Part shown: piece after piece, positions 1 to 8,191 of the stretch
How the letters are laid out: each line of letters starts with the position of its first letter
How positions within the stretch are numbered: position 1 is the stretch's first letter
NCBI GenBank assembly: GCA_031546715.1
Contig: JAVBKA010000090.1
Coordinates: forward strand, 1 to 15,310
DNA length: 15,310 nt
Direction of reading: 5' to 3'
DNA from: JAVBKA01 sp031546715
GTDB taxonomy: Bacteria > Bacillota > Clostridia > Oscillospirales > UBA929
Notes under the pieces: generated by a model
Seen by the model: the letters and a program-made list of their open reading frames with translations, nothing else
The model's database searches: none
Told to the model about the DNA's origin: nothing
Translations under genes and position numbers: made by a program

Positions 1-642
1 GGTGCAGTCCTTACCTAGAGACAAGCCATGCTTGCCGCTACGGAAAATGTGGGACTCAAAGGTCAGTCCCGCCTCATTTAGTGCATTCATCAGAGAAAGG
101 GAATGGCGAATTGGTACAGTTTCATCGTCGCTAGTGGAAAACAGAAAGGTTTTCGGCATGTCTGCGGTGACGGACTTCTGCACTTCTGGAAATGGTTCTT
201 CCAAAAAGCGGTTTTTCCAGCCCGCAATCACTGGATAACACAGAATGGCGGCGTTCGGTCGCACTGAACCCATTGCGGACAGCGCGGCGGCTAAGTGCCC
301 GCCTGCGGAAAAGCCGCAGACCGCGATTTTATCAGGGTCAACGCCCCACGTTTTTGCATTTTGACGAATCAGCGACAGTGCCTCCTCCGCGTCATTGAGT
401 GGCGCGGGAAAAAGAGCATTTTCCTTTAGAGCGTATTGCAGAACAAATGCACAAAAGCCTTCTGCCAGAAAGGCTAGCGCAACAGGCTCTCCCTCGCGGT
501 GGGAGCAGAAACTGTATGAGCCACCAGGGCAAACTAAAATCGCAGGTCGTAATATCGCGTTGGACAGCTCTGGCGAGCTGTCGGGCAGATATGTCGTCAG
601 TGATGAATCCGCTCGGGAAAGTTGAATTTTCTCCGTAATCAT
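1..642 (-). CDS. Alpha/beta-hydrolase esterase (acetyl-esterase/BD-FAE-like), 3' end outside window
   Basis: The frame is open from ATG at 642 to the window edge: 214 codons, no stop. Near residues 38-43 there is an oxyanion-type CPGGSY loop. The nucleophile elbow GFSAGG is at 110-115 with Ser112. An SDDETVP segment places the likely acid at Asp173, and GKHGLSL places the likely catalytic His at 205. Ser, Asp and His therefore all fall in the order and spacing of small prolyl-oligopeptidase-like carbohydrate esterases, which remove acetyl or feruloyl groups from glycans. No signal peptide is visible, so it is probably cytoplasmic and acts on imported oligosaccharides. Its ATG overlaps the stop of the upstream YhcH-like gene (ATGA), implying translational coupling. 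The exact acyl substrate cannot be read from the sequence. Probably only a few tens of residues are missing. Confidence 0.88.
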   Translation of the reverse strand, partial: MITEKIQLSRADSSLTTYLPDSSPELSNAILRPAILVCPGGSYSFCSHREGEPVALAFLAEGFCAFVLQYALKENALFPAPLNDAEEALSLIRQNAKTWGVDPDKIAVCGFSAGGHLAAALSAMGSVRPNAAILCYPVIAGWKNRFLEEPFPEVQKSVTADMPKTFLFSTSDDETVPIRHSLSLMNALNEAGLTFESHIFRSGKHGLSLGKDCT

Positions 643-1094
643 AGCATTTTCACCTTCACAACGATTTTTCGGATGGTCATAGGCTTCTTCCAAATCATTC
701 GAGGACGGTGTGCGTCCTGCGGAAACAGTACGGCGAAATCTCCGCTGTTCAGTCGCAGCAGAGTTTCCGTAATGGGTTCGTACAAAGTACAGTCTTTTTC
801 TGCGCTGTAGGGCTGTGTGGCGACAAGTTCGTTGCGGACGCCGCAGCCAATGGTTTCGCTACCGTTGGCGACATATTGGATGTCGATGTATTTATCGTGA
901 GTTTCCATTTTGCAGCTTTCATCGTCACCGGTGTCATAGGTCTGCACCATGGCGTAAACGTCTTGTCCGTCCAGCTCGTAAGTGCCGAAAGGCATGGGCT
1001 TCACTGCGTCCTCACGCAGAAAAGCAAACGCTGCCGAAAAGCCGGGATGGACGGTTTCATACAGTGCGGCGTTCTTAATATTGTCAAAAATCAT
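639..1094 (-). CDS. YhcH/YjgK/YiaL family protein (sugar anomerase-like, cupin fold)
   Basis: The 151-residue product has the family's usual length. Characteristic segments are METHDKYIDIQY (63-74), with Glu64, His66 and Asp71, and FPQDAHRP (124-131), with His129. These Glu/His residues match the metal-binding set of the family, which includes YhcH/NanQ, TabA and the so-called beta-galactosidase beta subunit. Characterised members speed mutarotation of sugars such as sialic acid, or are cupins of unclear function. A GGAGGA ribosome site lies about 7 bases before the ATG. It follows the rhamnosidase by 38 bases and overlaps the esterase start by 4 bases, so it belongs to the same glycan-use operon. 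A role in handling the released sugar is inference from the family and from the neighbours. Confidence 0.9.
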   Translation of the reverse strand: MIFDNIKNAALYETVHPGFSAAFAFLREDAVKPMPFGTYELDGQDVYAMVQTYDTGDDESCKMETHDKYIDIQYVANGSETIGCGVRNELVATQPYSAEKDCTLYEPITETLLRLNSGDFAVLFPQDAHRPRMIWKKPMTIRKIVVKVKML

Positions 1095-1132
1095 GGCAAA
1101 TCCTCCGATTTTTCAATGTCGTTACCGCGTGG

Positions 1133-3760
1133 TCACGAGAGACGCTCCGCTTCGCAAATTTGGTAGGTAAACCGATATTTCCCAGCACAGCGGTTTAGGC
1201 GGATTGTATTATTAAGCACTTCGCCGTCCTTGAGCGCCGCGCCGTCTTCGTTGACTGTTCCAGCCTGTGCATTGGGAAGAAGAATTTCAGCTTGTGCCCC
1301 GAATGGTATCTCTACCTCTAACGAGAAACTGTTCTCTGCGTACGCCCAACCCACGGCAATGCGTCCGACAGGAGCCTCAAAAGTAGCATTCATAGAACCG
1401 AGACGTCTGTCAGGATGGGGGGCGATGACGGTTTTACGGAAGCCCGGTGCGTCCTCCGAGGGGTTGATTCCTGCGGCATAGCGGTAGACCCATTCCATAA
1501 TCGAGCCATAGGCGTAGTGATTTAAGCTGTTCATGCCGATATCGCCCACAGAACCGTCAGGCTTGACGGAGTTCCAGCGTTCCCAAATGGTAGTCGCTCC
1601 CATGGAAACGGCGTACAGCCAGCCGGGGTAATCCTTGGTGAGAAACAGCGTGTACGCCATGTCGTCATAACCTGCGTCGGACAGTACGCGGCAGAGGTAT
1701 GGCGTGCCCACGAAGCCTGTACGAAGGTGATTATTGTCCTCCCTGAGCTTGGTTACTAAATCCTCGGCGATGCGCTTGCGGGCGTTTTCCGGCACAATAT
1801 CCATAAACAACGCCAGTACATGGGCAGTTTGAGTGGATACGGCAAGCCGTCCAGTAGCTGTAAAATACTCCTTTTCCATTGCGGTGCGCACTTCTTCGGA
1901 CAGCTTTTGATACTCCGCTGCAATCTCGGTTTTGCCTAGAATTGCGGCGGCTTTTGCAACAAGCATGGAGGAGTAACGGTAGTACGACGTAGCGATAAAG
2001 TACTTATCCGTGCCGCCGAAGGAGGAATAATCTCTCCTGCCGAGGTTAGGCGGATAGTCCAGCGCGAGCCAGTCGCCGTATTGAAAACCTGTGAGCCACA
2101 GGCGTTTGTCGCCTGTTTCTGCGTCTGTGCGGCGGATGCAGTCCACCCATGCCTTCATGGAGTCAAACTGCTGCTCCAGAATGTTCTTGTCGCCGTAAAA
2201 ATTGTAGAGATTGATGGGGATGACCGTTGCGGCATCCGCCCATGCGCACGCTCCGCCCACTCCGAAGGACGTGATTACGCAGTTCGGAATGACGTGAGGC
2301 ACCAGTCCGTTATACTTTTTCTGCTCCTGCCACATATCGTGGAGAAACTTATTGAAAAAGGCGTAGGAGTCCATGTTAAAACATGCCGTGCCTGAAAAGA
2401 CCTGCGCATCACCAGTCCAGCCCAAGCGTTCGTCCCGCTGAGGGCAGTCCGTGGGAACGTCGAGGAAGTTTCCTCGCTGTCCCCATAGAGCATTGAGAAA
2501 TAGGCGGTTGACCATTGGGTCGCCAGTTTCTATGCTCCCTGTTTTTTGCAGGTCGCTGTGTACCACACAGCCGACGAAGTCTTCTAATCGGGGCTCTTCG
2601 GTCAGCCCCTCGATTTTTACAAAACGGAAGCCGTAGAAGGTAAAATGCGGGCGCACAGTTTCTTGCTCACCGTTGGAGATATAGGTGAATTCCGCCTTGG
2701 CTGCGCGGAGGTTATCGCGGTAAAAGTTGCCGCCCTGTAATATTTCGCCGTGATACAGCGTGATTTTAGTTCCCTTGGGTGCTCGATTTATGAACTCGAC
2801 ATAACCGACCATGTTCTGCCCTAAGTCCAGTACCTTCTCGCCAAGAGGCGTGGTAATCAGCTCAATGGGTTTTAACCGCTCGGTGACGCGGACGGGCGGG
2901 CTGAGCCGCGGCGTGAGCGCACGTGCGCCCACGTCCCACGGTACCATGGCGAAGATAGTTTCGTCGCAAAGGGACGCATCATAAACCTCGCCGTGGTAAA
3001 TGCTGGAATCCACCACCTTACTTTTTCGGGCTTTCCACGATGTATCCGATGAGACGACCTCACATGTGCCATCCGCATATTCAATACGCAGTTCGCAGAT
3101 TAATGACATTTTGTCGCCGTAAACTTCGTCCTCTTTGTCCTTGCTCAGACCAAATGCGCCTTTGTACCAACCGTTGCCCAGCATGACTTCCAGCTAATTT
3201 GCGCCTTGCTGGATAGCAAGCTCATAAGTCTGATATTGCAGCCAACTATCGTAGTCGTTGCAGAATGGTGCAAGTAACTCGTCCCCGACCTTTTGGCTGT
3301 TGATGTACAGCTCGTACACGCCCAGACCGCAGACGTATGCACGGGCGGCTTTCACTGGCTTGGAGGCTGTAAACTCTGTAAAGACAGTGGGGTGAATGGT
3401 CTTATCCGCGTCTGGCGTAATCCAAGCCGCCGTCCAAGGCTCGTCTAGCTTCGATGTTTCAAACCAAGCCGCCTCGCTTGTGGCACTGTCGCCAGTGTTG
3501 CCGAGTACCGTCACGCGCCAGTAATACCTGGTGCGTGGCGCAAGCTCAATGGGCGGTTGATAGGCAATGCTGTCAAGACCTGTCACCATGCCTGTGTCAA
3601 ACAACAGATTTGCAAAACTTGGTTCTGTGGAGATTTCAACGCGGCTTTTGTCCGCCGTTTGTGACGAAGAATCGCTTACAACCCAAGACAGACGCGGCGC
3701 GCCAAGGGAAAAACCCAGAGGATTTTGCAGCCGATTGACGCAAAGATTGGAAATTTTCAT
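1133..3760 (-). pseudogene. GH78 alpha-L-rhamnosidase interrupted by one in-frame TAG
   Basis: One reading frame of 876 codons runs from ATG 3760 to TGA 1133, broken only by TAG at 3196-3194 (codon 189). The part before the stop (188 residues) holds the N-terminal beta domain. It ends in the family motif DELLAPFCNDYDSWLQYQTYEL. Right after the stop the frame resumes with LEV-MLGNGWYKG, a GH78 signature, and the (alpha/alpha)6 catalytic domain follows. The acidic motif DCPQRDERLGWTGD lies at about 438-451, then WERW and SLNHYAYGS. The full length fits bacterial alpha-L-rhamnosidases, which release terminal rhamnose from pectin or plant glycosides. No signal peptide is visible. The start overlaps the URO-D-family stop (ATGA). 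At least four other genes in the window end naturally in TAG, so the codon is unlikely to be recoded genome-wide. A restart at ATG 3184, with GGAAG just before it, could give a 683-residue C-terminal piece. A sequencing error is the main alternative. Confidence 0.88.
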
Positions 3761-4791
3761 TTAACTGACCCGCTTTCCATAAAAACATCGTTCCAAGTTT
3801 CAAATACGGCTTGAATATTTTCGTATGGGTCGATTTTCGACCATTCGCACTGCGCAATCACGCCAGTGCGCAGCTCATCGGCCCGAAGTGCCTTTGCCGC
3901 ACGGCGCACCGCGGCAACCACGTCCTGCTCTGTGCCAAAGGGCAGGATGTGTTGGCGGTCAATTTCGCCCCAGAAGGTGATTTTTCCGCCGTAATCCCGC
4001 CCCAGTTTTTCCATGTCCATACAAAAAAGCTGAGAGTTGACTGCATCAACGCCGATTTCGATTAAATCGGGGTAAATACTTTCGATAAAGCCATCGGAAT
4101 GGAAAAACACGAACTTACCTGACGCGTGAATCTTATCGCAGTATTCTTTATATAAGGGCTTGAACAGTTTGCGCCAGCTTTGAGGGGATATCAGAAGGCT
4201 TTGCTGACTGCCCCAGTCGTCCATAAAGCTGATACCATCCACAGGTAGCGAGCAAAGGAGATGTAAATCCTCCATATAAAACTCATGCAGCATATCACGA
4301 AGCCGAAAAAATTCTGGTTCTTCCATGGCGATATCCATAAAAAGGTTTTCCGTGCCCCGCATGAACTGCATACGTTCAAACAGACGGATGGTGGAGCCTT
4401 GCAAAATAAACTTATCGCTCTGTTTGCAAAAATCGGCAACATCATACGTATCGCTGTCACGGAGCATACTCCAAGGTAGCTTATATGTATCAAACGCCTT
4501 AAAATCCTCAAACATCGGCTGTTTAACTTCGCCTGCAACGCCGTCCTCGGCGACCTGCCACTGGCAGCCGAAGGAATCCCAGTACGTCCCTCTGACGGCG
4601 GGGGTTCCTTTGGCGTAGGATGCGCCGCGTTTCAAGGGAGAACGGTCAAAATCCGAAGGGAATGCTTTGACCATACGGTCAAGCTCGTCCTTTCGTAACA
4701 TGTTCACCCCCGGCAGTGTCCAAAGTTGACGCGGCGCGCGCTCAACCTTTCTATGTGTCAGTGTATCGCAGACTAGTTGTCTTGAGGTCAT
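3757..4791 (-). CDS. Uroporphyrinogen decarboxylase (URO-D)/methyltransferase-fold family protein
   Basis: The 344-residue product begins MTSRQLVCDTL and contains PRQLWTLPG, typical of URO-D-like proteins found in glycan-degradation clusters rather than in haem synthesis. The segments MDDWGSQQSLLISP (about 190-203) and FFHSDG (about 229-234), followed by DLIEIGVDAVNSQ, belong to the URO-D/MtaA barrel. MtaA-type methyltransferases carry His-x-Cys in the HSxG loop; here it reads His-Ser-Asp, with a later Cys near 315. A longer GTG start at 4800 is possible but lies inside the perfect ribosome site GGAGGTGA (4804-4797). That site is 5 bases before the ATG at 4791 and decides the start. The site contains the stop of the preceding gene, and the 3' end overlaps the rhamnosidase start. 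The substrate is unknown; corrinoid- or cofactor-linked methyl transfer is only a family-based possibility. Confidence 0.85.
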   Translation of the reverse strand: MTSRQLVCDTLTHRKVERAPRQLWTLPGVNMLRKDELDRMVKAFPSDFDRSPLKRGASYAKGTPAVRGTYWDSFGCQWQVAEDGVAGEVKQPMFEDFKAFDTYKLPWSMLRDSDTYDVADFCKQSDKFILQGSTIRLFERMQFMRGTENLFMDIAMEEPEFFRLRDMLHEFYMEDLHLLCSLPVDGISFMDDWGSQQSLLISPQSWRKLFKPLYKEYCDKIHASGKFVFFHSDGFIESIYPDLIEIGVDAVNSQLFCMDMEKLGRDYGGKITFWGEIDRQHILPFGTEQDVVAAVRRAAKALRADELRTGVIAQCEWSKIDPYENIQAVFETWNDVFMESGSVK

Positions 4792-4796
4792 AGCTT

Positions 4797-5627
4797 TCAC
4801 CTCCGAAAATTTTTGATGCGGTGAAAAGTAATCATGTTGGAGTCGTGGTAACGGATGGCGTTATTCAGTGCCGTCCTTGAAAGGAAAATAATGTCCTCCC
4901 CGTCAAAGAGCCATGACGGATACTGGAATCCCACGTACTGCTCTGTTTCAAACCAAGAATTATCGTTAAAGTTGATGATATCACGGTGCAGCGACCAATG
5001 CAAGAGGTCAGGCGACCGAACTAGGGAGAGCAGGTTTCGCTGTTCCAACATGTCTGTCACAATTCGGCTGCACAGTGCCCAGTAAAGCCTTGTCTCCGCG
5101 TCCCAAAGGATGTGAAACTTGGACATATTGCCAGCAAAATCTACTACCTTGTGAAATCGAGGGGCGGACGCAGGTGACTTCGGGTCAATTTCCAATAAAA
5201 TCGCCTTGCCGTGGGAAGGTGTGCCCTTTCTGGTCTGGTAGCGCAGAAAATTGATGAGCCGCCCTTCTGGGGACAGGACGATATTACCCTCCAAGTACTT
5301 CTCACAGTCGCCGATAACCGTGCCCGCCCAGTCGGGGTTATAGGGTAGAAAACCGCTGACAGTCCAGTCCTTGGGGTTCATGGGGTCGCCGTCTACTGCG
5401 ATGCTGATGTGTCCCGCCTGATGACCGCCAGACTCCCACGAGCCGTACTCCATGGACGCCCAGAGCCGCCCGTTAAATATCTTCATCGGTGTCGGCCCAC
5501 GATGTGCCCCGCCAGGTGCATCTGCTGTGACGGTGATTTGCTCCGATTCGCTCCAAGTATAGCCGCCGTCAGTTGTTTCACGGACGGTAACGCCGCCGTA
5601 TTCCCGGCTCAGGCATACCCTGTCGGA
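4797..5627 (-). pseudogene. BNR/sialidase-like beta-propeller protein, 5'-truncated
   Basis: The open frame runs from just after a TAG at 5630-5628 down to TGA at 4797, 276 sense codons. The stretch upstream of the first ATG (5486) is clearly still protein. It contains an Asp-box TTDGGYTW (bases 5576-5553), and a second Asp-box-like SPDLLHW occurs later. Both are hallmarks of sialidase-type propellers. The middle has WASMEYGSWESGGHQAG and the end LSRTALNNAIRYHDSN. The N-terminal blades and start are missing: homology-like sequence ends at about 5620, where it meets a gene on the other strand. No ribosome site precedes ATG 5486. It leads directly into the URO-D-family gene. Whether the ancestor cut sialic acid is unproven, since similar propellers serve other glycosidase clusters. 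With its promoter region gone, the whole downstream operon may be poorly expressed. Confidence 0.75.
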
Positions 5628-6419
5628 CTAGTTCCGTCAGCGTTGGGCGCATCTTCGCTCAACGACTGGAGCGCGGAAAAGGAGCTATATCGGGAGCTTC
5701 TGGCGCGCAAGCCTCTTGTTGGCGCAGTGAAGGGGCTTTTATGGTATCAGGGCTGCGCGGATACGAGCTATGCTCAAAGCCGCTCCTACGCCGCATGTTT
5801 TACTGCCTTTATAGAACGTCTTCGCGCAGACTGGGAGCAGGACATGCCTGTCATGACAGTGCAAATCGGTCGTTATGGTGTCCCTCAGGACGCAGAGGTA
5901 ACCGAAGGCTGGTCATACATCCGCCAAATCCAGCACGAGCTTGCGAAAAAAACCTCAGGCGTTATGATGGTGCCGTCCTATGACTTGCCTCGCGGAGATG
6001 TAATCCACCTCTCGGCGGAAGGACAGCGCATGTTAGGCAGACGCTTGGCTGTCAAGGCGTTGGAGTGTTTGTACGGTCTACCGATTTGCGGCTCTGCGCC
6101 AGAATTAGCTCGAATTGAACGACTTGACGATAAAAGCGTCCTTCTCACCTTTGCGCCGATTCAGGGCACATTGTTGTGCTTTCCCGAAACTCTTCCCAAA
6201 GCCCTTTTTTCCGTGGAAGACAGCTCTGGCTTCATTGCTGTGTCAAGCTATGAGTACCGCTATCCCGACGGGCTAATCCTACGTCTGGAGCGCGAATTTA
6301 CCGACGATGCCGAGGTTTCCTATTTAACAGGCATTGGCGCAGATGGTCCATATCCTATGGATTTGGTCAGTCTGCTACCAATTGTGCCGTTTTATAAAGT
6401 AAAATTTACGAAAGTCTAA
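5610..6419 (+). pseudogene. SASA-type carbohydrate (sialate) O-acetylesterase, 5'-truncated
   Basis: From about 5610 the plus frame reads QAYPVGLVPSALGASSLNDW, then GAVKGLLWYQGCAD, then RGDVIHLSAEGQRMLGRRLA, ending in TAA at 6419. These are the central and C-terminal blocks of the SASA/DUF303 family of SGNH esterases, which deacetylate sialic acid or plant polysaccharides. The WYQG block and the Asp-x-x-His block are present. The first block, carrying the catalytic Ser (GQSN-like), is absent, so the product should be inactive. The frame does continue upstream to an ATG at 5409, but those codons are antisense to the sialidase-like gene and are not protein of this family. Its stop is 17 bases before the SGNH hydrolase, and the two were probably cotranscribed. 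The original gene was likely near twice this length. Confidence 0.85.
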
Positions 6420-6436
6420 TTTTGGGAGGTATTATT

Positions 6437-7081
6437 ATGCTAATTCCTAACAATTCCAAGCTTCTGTTCATCGGCGATTCAATTACCGACGTAGACCGCG
6501 CCCGCCCCATCGGCGAAGGCATCAGCATCGCTCTGGGCAAGAGTTATGTGGCGACAGTGGATGCTATGATTAAGGTGCAGAACCCCCTCAGCAACATCCG
6601 TATCGTCAACATGGCAACCAGCGGCAATACCAGCGACAATCTGGTCAACCGCTGGCAAACCGATGTGCTGGACTTAAATCCTGACTGGGTGGCTGTGCTA
6701 ATAGGCATCAATGACGTATGGCGTCGATTTGATTGCTATTTAATGAGCGAAATCCACATTTCACCTAAGAAATATGGCGACAATTTGCGTTTTATGATGA
6801 GCTCCACGCTTAAAACTGCCAAAGGCATGATTATGATGTCGCCGTATTTCATAGAAAAAAACCGCGAAGACGAAATGCGCGCCTGCATGGACGAGTACCG
6901 TGCAGTGATGGAATCGGTCACAGCAGAATTTAAGCAGACCTACATTGACCTCCAGTCCGAATTCGACAAGTTTTTAGAAAAACGCCACTCCTCCGCTCTG
7001 GCAGGAGATCGTGTGCACCCAAATCATGTAGGTCACATGCTGATTGCAAAGACGTTTATGGATACAATTAGCGCAGGGTAA
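6437..7081 (+). CDS. SGNH/GDSL-family hydrolase, probable carbohydrate esterase
   Basis: The 214-residue product has all four SGNH blocks: FIGDSITD with nucleophile Ser15, the oxyanion Gly63 in TSGNTSDNL, Asn92 in IGINDVW, and DRVHPNHVGH giving Asp191 and His194. Residues between, such as NRWQTDVLDLNPDW, fit the small GDSL acetylesterase/lysophospholipase-like group. A longer TTG start at 6422 is possible. The GGGAGGT ribosome site at 6424-6430 lies within that extension and is 6 bases before ATG 6437, so ATG is chosen. No signal peptide is seen. Its position after a SASA-type esterase and opposite a rhamnosidase operon suggests deacetylation of pectin-like or other plant oligosaccharides. 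The gene looks intact, unlike its neighbour. Confidence 0.9.
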   Translation: MLIPNNSKLLFIGDSITDVDRARPIGEGISIALGKSYVATVDAMIKVQNPLSNIRIVNMATSGNTSDNLVNRWQTDVLDLNPDWVAVLIGINDVWRRFDCYLMSEIHISPKKYGDNLRFMMSSTLKTAKGMIMMSPYFIEKNREDEMRACMDEYRAVMESVTAEFKQTYIDLQSEFDKFLEKRHSSALAGDRVHPNHVGHMLIAKTFMDTISAG

Positions 7082-7086
7082 AACAT

Positions 7087-7230
7087 ATGTTGTCAGCCAA
7101 TGAGGTTTCCCGAATTGCCGAGCGTTTCGGCATCGACACAAGCATGAATGTGAACTTCATGAGCAGTTATTACGCCGTGAATTCCATGGTGAACATGGCA
7201 AAAGGCATTGCAAAGTCAGCGGCGAAATAA
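7087..7230 (+). CDS. Small 47-residue protein or gene fragment of unknown function
   Basis: A short frame opens 5 bases after the SGNH hydrolase stop, with a weak AGGG before ATG 7087, and ends in TAA at 7228-7230. It reads MLSANEVSRIAERFGIDTS, then a helical, Met- and Asn-rich segment, and ends AKGIAKSAAK. I do not recognise the family. Codon use is GC-rich like the block to its left. The stop abuts, within a few bases, the point where the IS4-type transposase homology begins on the opposite strand. It may therefore be a piece of a larger gene cut by the rearrangement that brought in the insertion sequence, with the TAA supplied by chance at the join. Expression is uncertain. Confidence 0.4.
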   Translation: MLSANEVSRIAERFGIDTSMNVNFMSSYYAVNSMVNMAKGIAKSAAK

Positions 7231-7441
7231 TGTTCAAATCATAGTTTTGTGATTCGAGCAGTTCTTTGTAAATGCTGTTACCGCCCTTAGAAATCAACAG
7301 TTTTACGACTGTCTCAAAAGGGAGTTTTCGGTCACGGGTAAAATCTTTATTGGGGTGTTTGACGAACAACATAGGGTTTTCAGCCATTTCGCTTATCAGC
7401 GAGGATAGGTTTTCCATTACGATGTTAGGATACTTTGTCAT
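7231..7441 (-). pseudogene. IS4-family transposase, N-terminal fragment only
   Basis: From ATG 7441 the frame reads MTKYPNIVMENLSSLISEMA, continuing with KDFTRDRKLPFETVVKLLIS and GGNSIYKELLESQNYDLN. This is the typical N-terminus of IS4-type transposases common in Clostridia. An AAGGAGG ribosome site lies 8 bases upstream. Family-like sequence stops near residue 70 (base about 7231). The frame runs on to 7157 with 24 unrelated residues that are antisense to the 47-codon ORF. The DDE catalytic core is missing, so this is a dead remnant. It marks the border between the GC-rich and AT-rich halves of the window. Confidence 0.8.
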
Positions 7442-7540
7442 CGATGAAGCCTCCTTGAAAATATGATTTTTTCAATTGGCTTCGCCGCAAATTTTTTTGG
7501 GTTTGTCAACCCCTTTTTAAAAATATTTTTATTACTACGT
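7442..7540. mobile_element. Likely IS4 leader/end remnant
   Basis: Between the transposase start and the terminator lies AT-rich non-coding DNA. It includes GGGTTTGTCAACCC at 7499-7512, a 5-bp inverted repeat followed by a T-run. It could be part of the insertion sequence's terminal region or a weak hairpin. The outer IS end and any target duplication cannot be fixed from this sequence alone. Confidence 0.35.
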
Positions 7541-7580
7541 AAAAAAGAGCAGGGTATCAGTTTGATACTCCGCTCTTTTT
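7541..7580. terminator. Strong bidirectional intrinsic terminator
   Basis: The segment AAAAAAGAGC...GCTCTTTTT forms a stem of about 9 pairs. After a small internal mismatch it continues into GGTATCA/TGATACT with a 3-base loop. A-runs and T-runs flank it, so it can stop transcription in both directions. It lies 22 bases after the stop of the truncated XRE regulator on the minus strand and is presumably its terminator. Confidence 0.85.
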
Positions 7581-7601
7581 GCGTTGGTCTAAGCCATGCC
7601 C

Positions 7602-8191
7602 TTAACTTAATGACATTGGGCTAGGGCTGTCGTTTCTTTCCAAATAAATCTGTGCACATTCCTTCATGTCGTTTATGATCTCTGCCTGTTCGCTAGGCAA
7701 GGGGTCTTTTTTGTGTGTTTCAAAAAGGCTTTTCAGAAGTTCATTGAAGCGCTCGGATAAGCGAAATCTTAAATATTCATCTTCGTTTACCACAGACTGT
7801 TGCAAATATTCAAGAATTTCATCATTTTTCTGAGTGGCGCAATTCTTTAGTATGGTCTGCTCCGTAAGCTTATAAACAGCGTTCATGGTTTCTAGTTGTG
7901 GAAGTAGCTTGCGGTCTATGTACATTTCGATTGCGCTTGATAGTTGAGAGAAGTCGGTATGTGCTATTAGTTCGCTGAGCAGTCGGTTATTGATTTTACC
8001 GCTTTCTAGTACAATGATTGCATTGTCGGACAAGCGGAGCCTATCAACGTCAATATTTCGGTACTGTCGGTTATCGGTCAAGCCAAATAGGTAGTCGGTC
8101 GACACCTTGTATAAGCTCGCGAGGGCAACTATGTCTTGATACCCAATACGCATGTCCTCAGAACTTTCAAGGCAATGAACCGACGTGAATT
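7602..8191 (-). pseudogene. XRE-family regulator lacking its N-terminal DNA-binding helices
   Basis: The frame is open from 8189 to TAA 7602, with an internal ATG at 8153 giving 183 residues. The segment CLESSEDMRIGYQDIVALAS followed by LYKVSTDYLFGLTDN matches the last helix and exit of an XRE/Cro-type HTH (compare the common YExG...LIxLAxxYxVSTDYLLG pattern). The preceding helices, including the recognition helix, are absent: a TAA at 8192-8190 closes the frame. The rest is a helical C-terminal region of about 145 residues without a recognised domain. No ribosome site fits the ATG at 8153. The loss point lies within about 5 bases of the edge of the duplicated lipoprotein unit (8192), so the same event probably removed the HTH. 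A strong terminator follows the gene. Confidence 0.75.

Noticed and set aside
395..638. Overlapping plus-strand frames in the first 640 bases
   Set aside because: The minus strand here encodes a complete catalytic triad of an alpha/beta hydrolase; the plus frames have no family features.
708..1166. Long plus-strand frames opposite the YhcH-like and rhamnosidase genes
   Set aside because: They are shadows of well-supported minus-strand genes, with no ribosome sites or recognisable protein features.
3194..3196. TAG read as an amino acid (recoding)
   Set aside because: TAG is the normal stop of the ABC ATPase, both lipoproteins and the secreted protein in this window, and no recoding signal is seen.
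5409..5609. N-terminal extension of the plus-strand SASA frame back to ATG 5409
   Set aside because: These codons are antisense to a clear sialidase-like coding region with an Asp-box and show no esterase features; the long frame is a fusion by chance.
7157..7230. Last 24 codons of the transposase frame
   Set aside because: They no longer resemble an IS4 transposase and lie antisense to the 47-codon ORF; they are read-through past the break.
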